From contig JAFWKB010000025.1 in the NCBI GenBank assembly GCA_017511405.1, positions 1-28,401 of the forward strand: a DNA stretch of 28,401 nt, in the 5' to 3' direction. This document shows, one piece after another, positions 13,084 through 21,609 of the stretch (positions are counted from its first letter, which is position 1; each line of letters begins with the position of its first letter). The notes beneath the pieces are model-generated. The model made no database searches and had not been told where the DNA came from. It saw only the letters and a program-made list of their open reading frames with translations. The DNA comes from Candidatus Saccharimonadota bacterium. Its GTDB lineage: Bacteria; Patescibacteriota; Saccharimonadia; Saccharimonadales; Saccharimonadaceae. The translations under genes were made by a program, and so were the position numbers.

Positions 13084-15045
13084 CTAAACTTTAGCAATTC
13101 TCATGGCGAAGCCTCCGCCAGGAGCCATATATACGTCAAGACCATCACCGCTTTTCATTTCGAAACTTTTGATTTTAAGAGCAAGAGGATTGTCGCGATA
13201 ATGTGCCGACTCGTCATCTTCGTAAAGTTCGACATTATATAATCCAGGAGGAAGAAAGTTGAAGTCGAGATGGATTCTACGCGCGAGATCGTTAGTTACC
13301 CCTCCAACATACCAGTTATTAGTTCCTCTTTCTCTCCTAGCGACAACATAATACTCGCCGATTTTGCCAAACAGCGGAATTGACTGTTCCCAATTTGTCG
13401 GAACATCGTGGATGAATTTGAAGGCTCTTGGATTAACCTCATCATAAAAGCGAGGGCGATCGGCCGCCATAACCATTCCGGAAGGGATTGTAACAAAATA
13501 TGCGAGTTGACGCGCGAGCGTGCTCGAAAGGCGTTTTACACTATTTTCGACATCAAATATTCCGGGAGTATAATCCATCCCGCCTGCAAGAAGTCGAGTA
13601 AACGGTAGTATACATGCGTGAGAAGGATTGAGAGCGCCGCCCTCATATTCTTGGCCTCTCGCACCTTCGCGGGTGAGTAGATTGGGGAATGTACGTTCAA
13701 TCCCGGTTCCTTTGATAGGTTCATGGACATCAAGACAGATATGATACTTTGCGGCCAGTTCTAGAGCTCTTTGATAGTGAAGGACTCCGAGCTGAGAATG
13801 ATGATATTCCCGATTCCCTTGGATAGTCATCATAGAGCCGGCATAGCCAGGCTTGATATAGTTAATTCCTAGGCCAGAGTAGAGACGATAAGAATTTTCC
13901 AATTGGGCTTCATAATTATCAACATAGCCTACGGTTTCTTGATGGCCAACAAGCTTAACTCCGTTTTTTGCGGCGTAGGCAGAGATTCTAGGGAGATCAC
14001 AATCCGGCATAGAATGAAGAAAATCAGTCGTTCTTCCGTTTGCTAGCCAATCTCCATCCCAACCGCCGTTCCATCCCTCAAGAAGGAGCCCTTCAATTCC
14101 GAGTTTTTTACAATAATTAATATATTCGAAAGCATGCTCAGTCGTTGCACCGTGACGCTCTCCGGAGGCCCAGGTCCATTCTCCGACATACATAGCCCAC
14201 CAAATGCCTATAAATTTAAGCGGGCGAACCCAAGAGAAATCTTCTTTAGGCGGCTCATTAAGGTTTAAGGTAATTCGGTTAGTAACAAGCCCGAGCGGAC
14301 TATCAGCGACCATAATTACACGCCAGGGAGTGTCAAATGGGAGTTCAACTCTTGCTTTAATTCCATCAGAAAGGGGGGTAATGTCAGCTTTGAGAGCTTT
14401 CCAATGATCAAGCTTTAATGTCATTTCTCCATAATCATATAGCGCGGCCTCGTGTATCGATGCAAAAAGGCCATTTTTTAGTTCAATCGTAAGTGGTGTA
14501 TGAACCGAGTTGTCTAAGTCGTATATAGGGGCTTTTTCATAGTTATATTCGTATCGATCGGGCTGATAGGCGGGAATTTTCCATGCATAGGAATTGAGAT
14601 CGAAATTGAACTCGGTCAATTCATCTTCGATCTCAACCCTATAGAAACTCGGTTGAGGGGGGAGTTCATAACGAAAGCCAATTCCGTCATTAAAAACACG
14701 GAAACGAAGCGTCAAGAGCCGACCTTCGCTCGTGACTTCGGTTAGATAGATTGCAAATTCATTATATGAATTCTGGACTAGTCTATCTTCACCCCAAACC
14801 GTTTCCCAAGTTTCAGAAAAGCTTTTTTCGGCGCCACGCACAATACCAAGCCTATCTTCGAGAGGTTTTTGGCCTTTAAGTTTAAGACCTAGGATAGAAT
14901 TTTTAACTATTTGTTTATTGTCTTTAAATAGCACGTATGATAGATGTCCAGATTTCAGAATAATACGCAAGAGAATTCTTCCGTCGGGCGAGGTAATCTT
15001 TTTTTCGAAGTCCATTTTCGGACGACGCTTAAAGAAATTAAACAT
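13084..15045 (-). CDS. glycoside hydrolase family 97 (SusB-like alpha-glucosidase/galactosidase)
   Basis: A 653-aa enzyme with the GH97 layout: an N-terminal beta domain (SPDGRILLRI, FRVFNDGIGFRYE), a TIM-barrel core from about residue 275 (IGIWWAMYVGEWTWASGERHGATTEHA in two pieces, GLLLEGWNGGWDGDW) and a short C-terminal beta domain. The conserved catalytic-region segment has D439-V-H-E442-P, E460-G and E466. At the place where retaining GH97 enzymes carry an Asp nucleophile the sequence is K398-P-G400-Y, which points to the inverting SusB type (alpha-glucosidase). There is no signal peptide, so it acts inside the cell. TATAAT ends 6 nt before the ATG, which is leaderless-like. Confidence 0.88.
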   Translation of the reverse strand: MFNFFKRRPKMDFEKKITSPDGRILLRIILKSGHLSYVLFKDNKQIVKNSILGLKLKGQKPLEDRLGIVRGAEKSFSETWETVWGEDRLVQNSYNEFAIYLTEVTSEGRLLTLRFRVFNDGIGFRYELPPQPSFYRVEIEDELTEFNFDLNSYAWKIPAYQPDRYEYNYEKAPIYDLDNSVHTPLTIELKNGLFASIHEAALYDYGEMTLKLDHWKALKADITPLSDGIKARVELPFDTPWRVIMVADSPLGLVTNRITLNLNEPPKEDFSWVRPLKFIGIWWAMYVGEWTWASGERHGATTEHAFEYINYCKKLGIEGLLLEGWNGGWDGDWLANGRTTDFLHSMPDCDLPRISAYAAKNGVKLVGHQETVGYVDNYEAQLENSYRLYSGLGINYIKPGYAGSMMTIQGNREYHHSQLGVLHYQRALELAAKYHICLDVHEPIKGTGIERTFPNLLTREGARGQEYEGGALNPSHACILPFTRLLAGGMDYTPGIFDVENSVKRLSSTLARQLAYFVTIPSGMVMAADRPRFYDEVNPRAFKFIHDVPTNWEQSIPLFGKIGEYYVVARRERGTNNWYVGGVTNDLARRIHLDFNFLPPGLYNVELYEDDESAHYRDNPLALKIKSFEMKSGDGLDVYMAPGGGFAMRIAKV

Positions 15046-15051
15046 AAGTTT

Positions 15052-15057
15052 ATTATA
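15052..15057 (-). promoter_or_regulatory. -10 box of the GH97 gene (leaderless)
   Basis: TATAAT on the minus strand, separated from the ATG at 15045 by 6 nt (AAACTT). No Shine-Dalgarno fits between. Confidence 0.55.
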
Positions 15058-15098
15058 TATAATCTGGTTTTAAAAATCTAGTTTTTACTAGTCAAAAA

Positions 15099-15107
15099 TG
15101 CTAGAAT
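15099..15107 (+). promoter_or_regulatory. extended -10 promoter of the CapA-like gene (leaderless)
   Basis: TGC-TAGAAT ends 8 nt before the ATG at 15116, with no Shine-Dalgarno. It is divergent from the GH97 promoter 45 bp away. Confidence 0.5.
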
Positions 15108-15115
15108 AGTTTTAT

Positions 15116-16579
15116 ATGAGAAAGAAGATTTTAGTAGGAATTCTTTGTTTTCTTTTTACGGGGACGCTAGTCTTTTTCGGTATTCAATTCGTAACAAAAA
15201 CAGGCTTTTTTAGAAAGCCTGGAGATTTGTTGTTTGCTGAGAGTTTTCTCGATTCAGATAGCGAGCGTTATCGAGGTCTTTTTGAGGAAACTGAACTGCG
15301 CGGAAATATTACTTTTAGTTACGTGAACTCCGATTCTCCTTGGACTCCAAGCAACGATTCGGAACTTGGTTTTCTTGTCGATGTGTTTGTTCCGATAGGT
15401 GATTTTTATGAAACAAAGACGAGTATAACGTCGGATGAATTTGAGGAGATGTACGCTTCAGGCAAAGATATAGTTTCCGTAAAGAATCTTGCACCGACGA
15501 ACAAGCTTCTCGCCGTTGACAATAATTATTATTTAGACTCTTTTGACTCTGGAGCGAAATTTAAATACTTACGAATTGAGCTAGCGGATTTACGTGATAA
15601 AGAAACGGTTGAATCAGTTATTCAGCCAACACTATCATCTTTTCCGGACAAAACTAGCGTCTTATCATTTGCTCAAACCGGCGTAACTGCGTTAGGAAGA
15701 GCGCTAAACACGAAGATGAACGAAGTTGGAGACGGAAGGTATTTTTCTGAGAAAATTGCTAGTTTTTTGGGTTCTTTTGATTTAACTCATACAAGTAATG
15801 AAAGTAGTTTTAGCGAGAGAGCAAATGGCGCAAATATTTGTAGCGATGAACGTTTCATCGATACTCTCACGAGTATTGGACTCGATGTCGTTGAATTAAC
15901 TGGGAATCACAATCTTGACTGTGGGGCAGAAGATGCAATAAATACCATTGATAAATATGAAATGCTCGGAATAAAAGTGGTCGGAGGCGGACGAAATGCT
16001 GAGGAGGCAGCAATTCCCTTAGCTATTTCTCAAAAAGGAAACAGTGTAACGGTTTTAGCTTATAATCAGAGTACTGGCGGAGCAACGACTGACAATACAC
16101 CCGGAGCCAATCAATACGACGAGGAGGATGCGAAAGCCAGGATTTCCGAGGCGAAGGCTCGAGGCGATACTGTAATCGTAGACATGCAGTATTATGAGTG
16201 TGCCGAATATGATACTTCGATGGAAACTTTGACTTGTACTTATGCAGATTCAAGCGCCGGTGATCAGGTTGGGACTTTTCGTAGTTTAATTGATTTCGGG
16301 GCCGATGTGGTAGTTGGAACGAGTGCGCATCAAACACAGACCTTTGAAAACTATAACGGTAGTCAGATTTATTATGGATTAGGCAATATTTTCTTCGATC
16401 AAGTTTGGTGGCCGGGAACTACAAAAAGCCTTGGGCTAGTTCATTATTTTTGGAATGGAAAACTAATTCAGACTAGAAAATTCGGAACTATTTATGATGA
16501 TACATTTCAAACTAGGTTAATGACGGACGATGAGCTAGAAACATTTATTAAGTGGTTAAACTCGGCGAGGAGCGAATAG
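15116..16579 (+). CDS. CapA-family (PgsA-like) metallophosphatase-fold surface protein
   Basis: A 487-aa protein with an N-terminal membrane anchor (residues about 4-26), so the bulk lies outside. The C-terminal half carries CapA metallophosphoesterase-like motifs: ELTGNHNLDCG with G263-N-H265, GIKVVGGG, a DMQYYEC strand in place of the usual I-V-x-x-H-W-G block, H405 in VGTSAHQTQTFE, and YYGLGNIFFDQ. The family is linked to poly-gamma-glutamate or capsule production and export, but no other pgs/cap genes are seen here. The N-terminal 200 residues are a separate unrecognised domain. The next gene, a serine hydrolase, starts 2 nt after its stop, forming an envelope operon. Confidence 0.83.
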   Translation: MRKKILVGILCFLFTGTLVFFGIQFVTKTGFFRKPGDLLFAESFLDSDSERYRGLFEETELRGNITFSYVNSDSPWTPSNDSELGFLVDVFVPIGDFYETKTSITSDEFEEMYASGKDIVSVKNLAPTNKLLAVDNNYYLDSFDSGAKFKYLRIELADLRDKETVESVIQPTLSSFPDKTSVLSFAQTGVTALGRALNTKMNEVGDGRYFSEKIASFLGSFDLTHTSNESSFSERANGANICSDERFIDTLTSIGLDVVELTGNHNLDCGAEDAINTIDKYEMLGIKVVGGGRNAEEAAIPLAISQKGNSVTVLAYNQSTGGATTDNTPGANQYDEEDAKARISEAKARGDTVIVDMQYYECAEYDTSMETLTCTYADSSAGDQVGTFRSLIDFGADVVVGTSAHQTQTFENYNGSQIYYGLGNIFFDQVWWPGTTKSLGLVHYFWNGKLIQTRKFGTIYDDTFQTRLMTDDELETFIKWLNSARSE

Positions 16580-16581
16580 AC

Positions 16582-17589
16582 GTGGGCGAACATTTGATTT
16601 ATGCACCAAAGGTCGGACCAAATGCAGGAAGATATGGCGGTGGCAAAAAGAAGAAATCAAAAGTTAAGTTAGTGCTTGATTTCATTATTGTTGCGCTCGT
16701 TGCTTGCGCTACTTTTGTGATGTTTAAGTTGACGGTTCTTAAGACCGAAAATCAAGAGGTTAATAATTCTGAGGTTGTCGCAAAAATACCCGAAGAGAAA
16801 GTCGAAGAAGATAAGGGAATAGATTTACAGCCATTGCTAAATCGTTGGAAGTCTACGATGGCTTTGAGCACAAAAACGGGGGTGTATATTATTGATTTAG
16901 ACAACGACAATAAAGTGCTCGGCAAGATTGATTCGGCACAAGAATTTCCTTTAGAAAGTCTTTATAAGCTTTTTGTAGTGTTTGAGGGATATAGGAGAGT
17001 AGAAGGCGGCTTAATAGACGGGGACGAGACAATTGTGGGCGATTACTCCGTAAATAAGTGTTTGGACTTAGCGATACGAGAGAGCAATTCGACTTGTGCG
17101 GAAAAATTGCTTGATTTGATGGGAGGTGAGGAAGAAATAGCTCGGATTGCAAGAGATAATTGGGGACTCCAGAATACCAATATTACTAGTTATACTTCGA
17201 CTGCGGAAGATGTTGTAAAAATGCTCACTTTATATTATGAACATAAAAATATAAGCGATAAAACCTGGGTGATTGTTAAAGACAGTATGCTTAACCAACC
17301 TCCTATCGAATCTGAGGATTGCATAAATAATACTTGTGATTTTCGTCAGGGTCTTCCTAGTGGTTTTTCCGACAAAACAAAAGTTTATAATAAAGTTGGA
17401 TGGAAATGGAATACGGCGTATTGGGAAGCCTATAATGATGCTGCTATTTTGGAATTCCCAAAGCATAATAAACACTTTGCGATTGCAGTATTAACGAATG
17501 GTTTTACGAATACGACTGAGCTCAATAAGCTCGGCGCTTTAATTGAAGAAGCTTTGAATGCTTATCTCGAATCGGGGATTAGTAAGTAG
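16582..17589 (+). CDS. membrane-anchored class A beta-lactamase-fold serine hydrolase
   Basis: A 335-aa protein. A basic cytosolic N-tail with GGGKKKKSK precedes one membrane span (29-50), a linker, and an outside domain of the beta-lactamase/PBP fold. The S-x-x-K motif is S126-LY-K129, the S-x-N equivalent is S168-N-S170, and the K-T/S-G equivalent is K271-V-G273. The omega-loop Glu of true class A beta-lactamases is not evident (SYTSTAEDV there), so a peptidoglycan-linked role is more likely than antibiotic hydrolysis. The start is GTG, with GAGGAG 9 nt upstream. An upstream in-frame GTG at 16552 lies inside the CapA gene. Confidence 0.8.
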   Translation: MGEHLIYAPKVGPNAGRYGGGKKKKSKVKLVLDFIIVALVACATFVMFKLTVLKTENQEVNNSEVVAKIPEEKVEEDKGIDLQPLLNRWKSTMALSTKTGVYIIDLDNDNKVLGKIDSAQEFPLESLYKLFVVFEGYRRVEGGLIDGDETIVGDYSVNKCLDLAIRESNSTCAEKLLDLMGGEEEIARIARDNWGLQNTNITSYTSTAEDVVKMLTLYYEHKNISDKTWVIVKDSMLNQPPIESEDCINNTCDFRQGLPSGFSDKTKVYNKVGWKWNTAYWEAYNDAAILEFPKHNKHFAIAVLTNGFTNTTELNKLGALIEEALNAYLESGISK

Positions 17590-18532
17590 AGAAGAATTGA
17601 GACCAGTAAGTTTTATACTGGGCTTCTGGGTCGAAGATAAACCCAACAGATAAATTGGTGAAATTTTCGTTGAGGATATTAGCGCGATGATCGGGAGAGT
17701 TCATCCATGCCGTAACGACGGTTTCGGGAGAGACGGCGGCATTCCCAGCCATCAGGTTTTCCCCGCTATAGCCTCCGGTTTCCGGCATCGGGCAGGCAGT
17801 TTCCCAGCTAGAGCCATCCGGACGAGTGTGAGAATAGTTGCTCATTAGTTCTCTTGCACGAACGGCGGCGGCAGCCTCACATGTGACGCCCCATGATAGT
17901 TCGCTTAGTCCATTTTTTAACCTTTCTTTATTCACTAGTTCAAGAACCTCACGTTTCCATTGTTCGACTGGAACATCAACGACAGTAACCGTGATGGAGT
18001 CGTGGCGTTTACCATCGTATGTACCCGCCGTAATTGTGGTGGTACCGGAATTCTTAATAATTGGGTAGCGACAAGTGTCGGAAGAATAGCCAAGCCAAGT
18101 TCTCGCCGTAGAATAGAATCCGGAAATAACATTTTGATTCGAAGATTGCCAATACATTGAACCTAGATTACTAAGATTCCCTCCGACACAGATGTCGATG
18201 TCGGCGGTTCGATAGATTGTTACGGAGTTTTCATTCCACAGTTCTCCGGAACCAACCGGGTCGGACGAAATCCATCCGTTTTCTGCGACCTTGTAGACGG
18301 TCCCGTCGGCGGAACTTACGATTTTCCCTTCTGAGGAATCTTGGGCAGATTTAAGGAGTTCGGTCTCTTCGAGAGCCTCAGAGATTTCATCGGAGCGCTC
18401 ATCAACGGCGCGAAATTCAAGTTTGCCACCCCAAATGGCGGATGCAACCAAAATCCCGGCTACCAAAACAGCAATAGCATTGAGCGATAAAAGAATCGTA
18501 ACTCGGGTTTGTTTTAATAGCGCGGCGCTCAC
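17579..18532 (-). CDS. CAP/SCP-domain membrane-anchored surface protein
   Basis: A 317-aa protein. An N-terminal membrane span (about 12-34) is followed by an acidic helix and a Ser/Thr-rich region with paired cysteines (115, 154). The CAP domain (about 192-317) has the family core: LVNKERLKNGL, H235 in NYSHTRPDG, E258 in YSGENL and H282 in SPDHRANIL. Bacterial CAP proteins are secreted and mostly of unknown function. The start is GTG behind a strong AAGGAGG (6-nt spacer), with a TATAAT box further upstream. The 3' end overlaps the convergent serine hydrolase by 11 nt. Confidence 0.9.
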   Translation of the reverse strand: MSAALLKQTRVTILLSLNAIAVLVAGILVASAIWGGKLEFRAVDERSDEISEALEETELLKSAQDSSEGKIVSSADGTVYKVAENGWISSDPVGSGELWNENSVTIYRTADIDICVGGNLSNLGSMYWQSSNQNVISGFYSTARTWLGYSSDTCRYPIIKNSGTTTITAGTYDGKRHDSITVTVVDVPVEQWKREVLELVNKERLKNGLSELSWGVTCEAAAAVRARELMSNYSHTRPDGSSWETACPMPETGGYSGENLMAGNAAVSPETVVTAWMNSPDHRANILNENFTNLSVGFIFDPEAQYKTYWSQFFSTY

Positions 18533-18591
18533 CCTTTACCTCCTTATATAGTATATATTATATATAAATATTGAAAAATCTCAAGCGTAAA

Positions 18592-18615
18592 TAAAAAGAA
18601 CTCTTTCGGAGTTCC
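18592..18615 (-). terminator. rho-independent terminator after tRNA-Ala(CGC)
   Basis: GAACTC/GAGTTC stem (18598-18614) with loop CGAAA on the minus strand, followed by TTTTTATTT. It starts 5 nt after the CCA end of the tRNA. Confidence 0.85.
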
Positions 18616-18619
18616 TATT

Positions 18620-18695
18620 TGGTGGAGCGTGCGGGAATCAAACCCGCGACCTCGGCAATGCGAATGCCGCGCTCTATCAGCTGAGCTAACGCCCC
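18620..18695 (-). tRNA. tRNA-Ala (anticodon CGC)
   Basis: A complete cloverleaf with encoded CCA. The acceptor GGGGCGT/ACGCTCC carries the alanine-specific G3-U70 pair. The anticodon stem is CGGCA/TGCCG with loop TTCGCAT, and the T arm is GCGGG-TTTGATT-CCCGC. It has its own TGC-TATAAT promoter and terminator and lies 35 nt downstream of glyA. Confidence 0.96.
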
Positions 18696-18703
18696 GTGGC
18701 ATG

Positions 18704-18712
18704 ATTATAGCA
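18704..18712 (-). promoter_or_regulatory. extended -10 promoter of tRNA-Ala(CGC)
   Basis: TGC-TATAAT on the minus strand ends 8 nt before the tRNA 5' end, so the primary transcript would begin almost at the mature end. The box lies between the glyA stop and the tRNA. Confidence 0.7.
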
Positions 18713-18729
18713 CGGGGCGAAACAAATTA

Positions 18730-20094
18730 CTAGATTCCTGGAACGGGATGTTTGAGCGCAAGCTCTTTAACTTCGTTTTTAATATTTGCCAATTCATCCC
18801 CGGCGTCGCCGAGTAGACTTTCCTCACCTAGACCGACACAAATATCAATTACACGGCGCATTAAGTGTGCAATTATCTCCATATCTTTTTCGTTGAGTCC
18901 TCGCGTAGTGATGGCTGGCGTTCCTAGTCGTACTCCTGAAGGTCGGAATGCACCGCCCTTATCAGTCGGAAGCGCATTAGCGTTAAGGTTTAACCCGACC
19001 CTATCAAGTGCTCTCTCAAAGAACTTACCATCAATTCCAAAGCTTTCTTTAATGTTGATTAATATAAGATGATTTTCCGTTCCGCCGCCCTGAAGAATAA
19101 AACCTTCTTTTTGGAGAGCTTTCGCGAGAGCCTTAGCGTTCTTGACGATTCTTTTAGCATAATCTTCGAACTCTGGTTTAAGTGCTTCTCCAAAAGCAAC
19201 AGCTTTGGCAGCAACAATGTGCTCAAGAGGACCGCCTTGGGTGCCTGGAAAAACTGCACGGTCTATCAAAATTGGAATGTTCTCAAGGCAATGTTCAGGT
19301 TTTTTGAGCGGAGAAGCAACGTTCCCTTTAGAAAGAATAAGGCCGCCTCGTGGCCCACGCAAAGTTTTGTGCGTAGTTGTAGTCATGACATGGAAACCGT
19401 AATCTAGTGGATTTGGATGTACTCCACCAGCAATGAGACCCGCAACATGGGCCATATCCGCCATCAAAAGACAGCCAGGAACTTTTTTAGCAATGCTTGC
19501 AACGCGTTTGAAATCTGGAACTTTCATAAAGGCAGAAAAGCCGATAAGGATAATTTTTGGTTGCTCTTCAATGGCGATTCTTTCCAATTCCTTATAGTCG
19601 ATATCGCCAGATTCATCGACACCGTAGCCTACGAATTTATAAATGTGTGCTGAACGAGTTACGGGAGCACCATGCGTAAGATGGCCGCCAGCCGGAAGGC
19701 TCATTGCGAGAATAGTATCGCCCGGCCTGCACCACGCCCAATAAACTGCTTCGTTAGCATTTGCGCCAGAGTGGGGTTGAACGTTGGCATGATCAGCATG
19801 GAATAGTTTGCAAGCGCGAGAAATAGCTAGACGTTCAATTCTATCAACATTTTCTTGTCCGCCGTAATAACGATAATTTCCTAGTTTTTCTTTGGCTATT
19901 TTTTCGTCGGTCCAAAACTCTTTGTTCTCGCCAATTCCCTTGAAACTTGGGTAGCCCTCGGAGTATTTATTGGTTAGGATTGAGCCAGCAGCAGTCAAAA
20001 CCTCTTTCGAGACATAGTTTTCGCTAGGAATGAGTTCGAGACCTTCCCTTTGACGTTGTTTTTCTTTGTCGATAAGTTTAAATACTTGATCCAT
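18730..20094 (-). CDS. glyA: serine hydroxymethyltransferase
   Basis: A PLP enzyme converting serine plus THF to glycine plus 5,10-methylene-THF. Family motifs are clear: LIPSENYVS (21-29), TNKYSEGYP (41-49), RYYGGQENVD (75-84), HSGANAN, PLP-binding K243 in TTTTHKTLRGPRGG, and GTPAITTRG. At 454 aa it is longer than the usual 410-430. Most of the excess is an insert of about 22 residues (50-73) between SEGYP and RYYGG, which are nearly contiguous in other bacteria. The ATG overlaps the end of folA after AAAGGATGAC. It supplies the methylene-THF used by ThyA in the same operon. Confidence 0.97.
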   Translation of the reverse strand: MDQVFKLIDKEKQRQREGLELIPSENYVSKEVLTAAGSILTNKYSEGYPSFKGIGENKEFWTDEKIAKEKLGNYRYYGGQENVDRIERLAISRACKLFHADHANVQPHSGANANEAVYWAWCRPGDTILAMSLPAGGHLTHGAPVTRSAHIYKFVGYGVDESGDIDYKELERIAIEEQPKIILIGFSAFMKVPDFKRVASIAKKVPGCLLMADMAHVAGLIAGGVHPNPLDYGFHVMTTTTHKTLRGPRGGLILSKGNVASPLKKPEHCLENIPILIDRAVFPGTQGGPLEHIVAAKAVAFGEALKPEFEDYAKRIVKNAKALAKALQKEGFILQGGGTENHLILINIKESFGIDGKFFERALDRVGLNLNANALPTDKGGAFRPSGVRLGTPAITTRGLNEKDMEIIAHLMRRVIDICVGLGEESLLGDAGDELANIKNEVKELALKHPVPGI

Positions 20095-20592
20095 CTAGTC
20101 ATCCTTTCTTGAATATTTTATAATTCTGAATTCTTGTTTATTGTCTTCGTCTTTTGGCTGATAAAATAGTTCTTCTTTTTTGAAACCATTTTTGTCAAAA
20201 TCCGGGAAGAAGGCATCGGCAGATTTTTCTTCGGCTTCGACTTCGGTTAAGTAAAGGGTTTTCGCATAAGGTAAAAACAATTTATACACACTTGCTCCGC
20301 CGATGATGAAAATTTCTTCGGAAGCTTGTTCGTTTTCTTTTATAAACTTTTCTACGCTCGTAATTTGTTTAACATTTTCCGGAAGAATGAGTCGTCCTCT
20401 CGAGAGAACAATATTTTCTCGCTTTGGAAGGGGGCGGCCGATTGACTCAAAAGTCTTTCTCCCCATCACAACTTTATGATTCATGGTAGTGTTTTTAAAA
20501 AACTCCATGTCTTTTTTTAGGTGAAAAATTAGACCATTGTTTTTTCCTAATTCATTATTCTTTCCAATTGCAGCAATTAAAGAAAAGGACAT
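20095..20592 (-). CDS. folA: dihydrofolate reductase
   Basis: A 165-aa NADPH-dependent enzyme regenerating THF from the DHF made by ThyA. Motifs: SLIAAIGKNNELGKNNG at the N-terminus, HLKKDMEFFK with the acid D28, VVMGRKTFESIGRPLP, NIVLSR, and IFIIGGASVYKLFLPYA. The usual P-W before the active-site helix is I-F here (F23), a conservative change seen by eye against the E. coli pattern. It lies 2 nt after thyA and directly abuts glyA, so the three genes form one unit that completes the dTMP folate cycle. Confidence 0.95.
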   Translation of the reverse strand: MSFSLIAAIGKNNELGKNNGLIFHLKKDMEFFKNTTMNHKVVMGRKTFESIGRPLPKRENIVLSRGRLILPENVKQITSVEKFIKENEQASEEIFIIGGASVYKLFLPYAKTLYLTEVEAEEKSADAFFPDFDKNGFKKEELFYQPKDEDNKQEFRIIKYSRKDD

Positions 20593-20594
20593 TT

Positions 20595-21560
20595 TTACTC
20601 CGTAACTGGCATTTTTATAACCCCGAGATTTTGATAATTATCTAGCTTAATGTCTTTAAGCTCGCGGGAGTTGTCAAAATCGTAAAAATTCTTGATTTTT
20701 GGATTAATGATTAAACGCGGCGTTTCAGGGAGAGTGTTAGTTTGTTTTGCTTCGTCAAAGCGGCGGATTTGCTCCTTGATTCCATCAATTTGGTTTTCGT
20801 AAATATGAGCGTCGTTCGTAATGAAAGTAAATTTTCCTGGCTTAACGCCTACGGATTGCGCGATTAGATGACACAAAACAGCATATTGAACAATATTGAA
20901 GGGGAGTCCGAGCGGGACATCGGAGGAACGGGAGGTAACCAAGAGATTTAACCGACCGTTCATGATATTCCATTGCGAATTCCAAACACAGCTCGGGAGA
21001 GCGGCGGTCGAGAGCCACTCATTTTGCCAGAGCGACATAACCATTCGACGATTGCCGGGATTCTTTTTTAGAGTCTCAATTAGGTTTTCAACAAGAGAGT
21101 ATTTTTTAACAATCCATCCGTATGCCGTTCCGATTGTGTGGGCAAAATCTTCGGGCGGCTCGGAAGGGTGTTGTTCCTTGAAAATCTCGTTAATGTTTCG
21201 CCCCATATAGTCGCCAGATTCAGAAATCTCCCATTCGTTCCAGATTTTAATTCCCCGTTCTTGAAGCCAACGAACATCGTTAGAGGCGACTTGATAAATC
21301 CAAAGTATTTCAAGAACAGCGGTCTTGAATCCGACTTTTTTAGAAACAAGAATCGGGAACTCTTCTTCGAGGTCGAATTGAAGAACTTGATGAGGAAGGC
21401 GGATTGTGCTCGCTTCGGAAGAAGCTTGGGCGGCATGGTCCGGAATCGCGGTAGCTACCTTAGAATTTCGGTTGTCGGTTTTTTTATAGTTTGTAATTTT
21501 TTCGCCATGTTCGAGAATCCTTCGGCATAGGTCGATATATTGCTCGTCGAATTTACTCAT
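20595..21560 (-). CDS. thyA: thymidylate synthase
   Basis: A 321-aa ThyA converting dUMP and methylene-THF to dTMP and DHF. The nucleophile C191 is in AALPSCVWNSQ. The His that usually follows the Cys is Val here, but the Q196 and the RSSDVPLGLPFNIVQYA block (211 onward) are standard. Also seen are FPILVSKKVGFKTAVLEILW and GTAYG. The frame extends six codons to an ATG at 21578, but GGAGGAGG lies just before the ATG at 21560, which is therefore the start. It is the first gene of thyA-folA-glyA, with a TGCTATTAT box at 21594-21602. Confidence 0.95.
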   Translation of the reverse strand: MSKFDEQYIDLCRRILEHGEKITNYKKTDNRNSKVATAIPDHAAQASSEASTIRLPHQVLQFDLEEEFPILVSKKVGFKTAVLEILWIYQVASNDVRWLQERGIKIWNEWEISESGDYMGRNINEIFKEQHPSEPPEDFAHTIGTAYGWIVKKYSLVENLIETLKKNPGNRRMVMSLWQNEWLSTAALPSCVWNSQWNIMNGRLNLLVTSRSSDVPLGLPFNIVQYAVLCHLIAQSVGVKPGKFTFITNDAHIYENQIDGIKEQIRRFDEAKQTNTLPETPRLIINPKIKNFYDFDNSRELKDIKLDNYQNLGVIKMPVTE

Positions 21561-21593
21561 AAATCCTCCTCCATGCAATCAATGATTAGCTTT

Positions 21594-21602
21594 ATAATAG
21601 CA
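21594..21602 (-). promoter_or_regulatory. extended -10 promoter of thyA-folA-glyA
   Basis: TGC-TATTAT on the minus strand, 33 nt before the thyA ATG. The leader contains GGAGGAGG. It lies in the 49-nt gap after potD, where no terminator is obvious, so read-through from pot genes is also possible. Confidence 0.5.
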
Positions 21603-21609
21603 AATTAGT

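Noticed and set aside
16582..17589. Antibiotic-resistance beta-lactamase
   Set aside because: SxxK is present but the omega-loop Glu is not evident, K-T-G is K-V-G, and the protein is a membrane-anchored envelope-operon member.
18541..18585. AT-rich run (repeated TATA) upstream of the CAP gene as a repeat element
   Set aside because: Short, simple AT sequence that fits a promoter region; no unit beyond dinucleotides.
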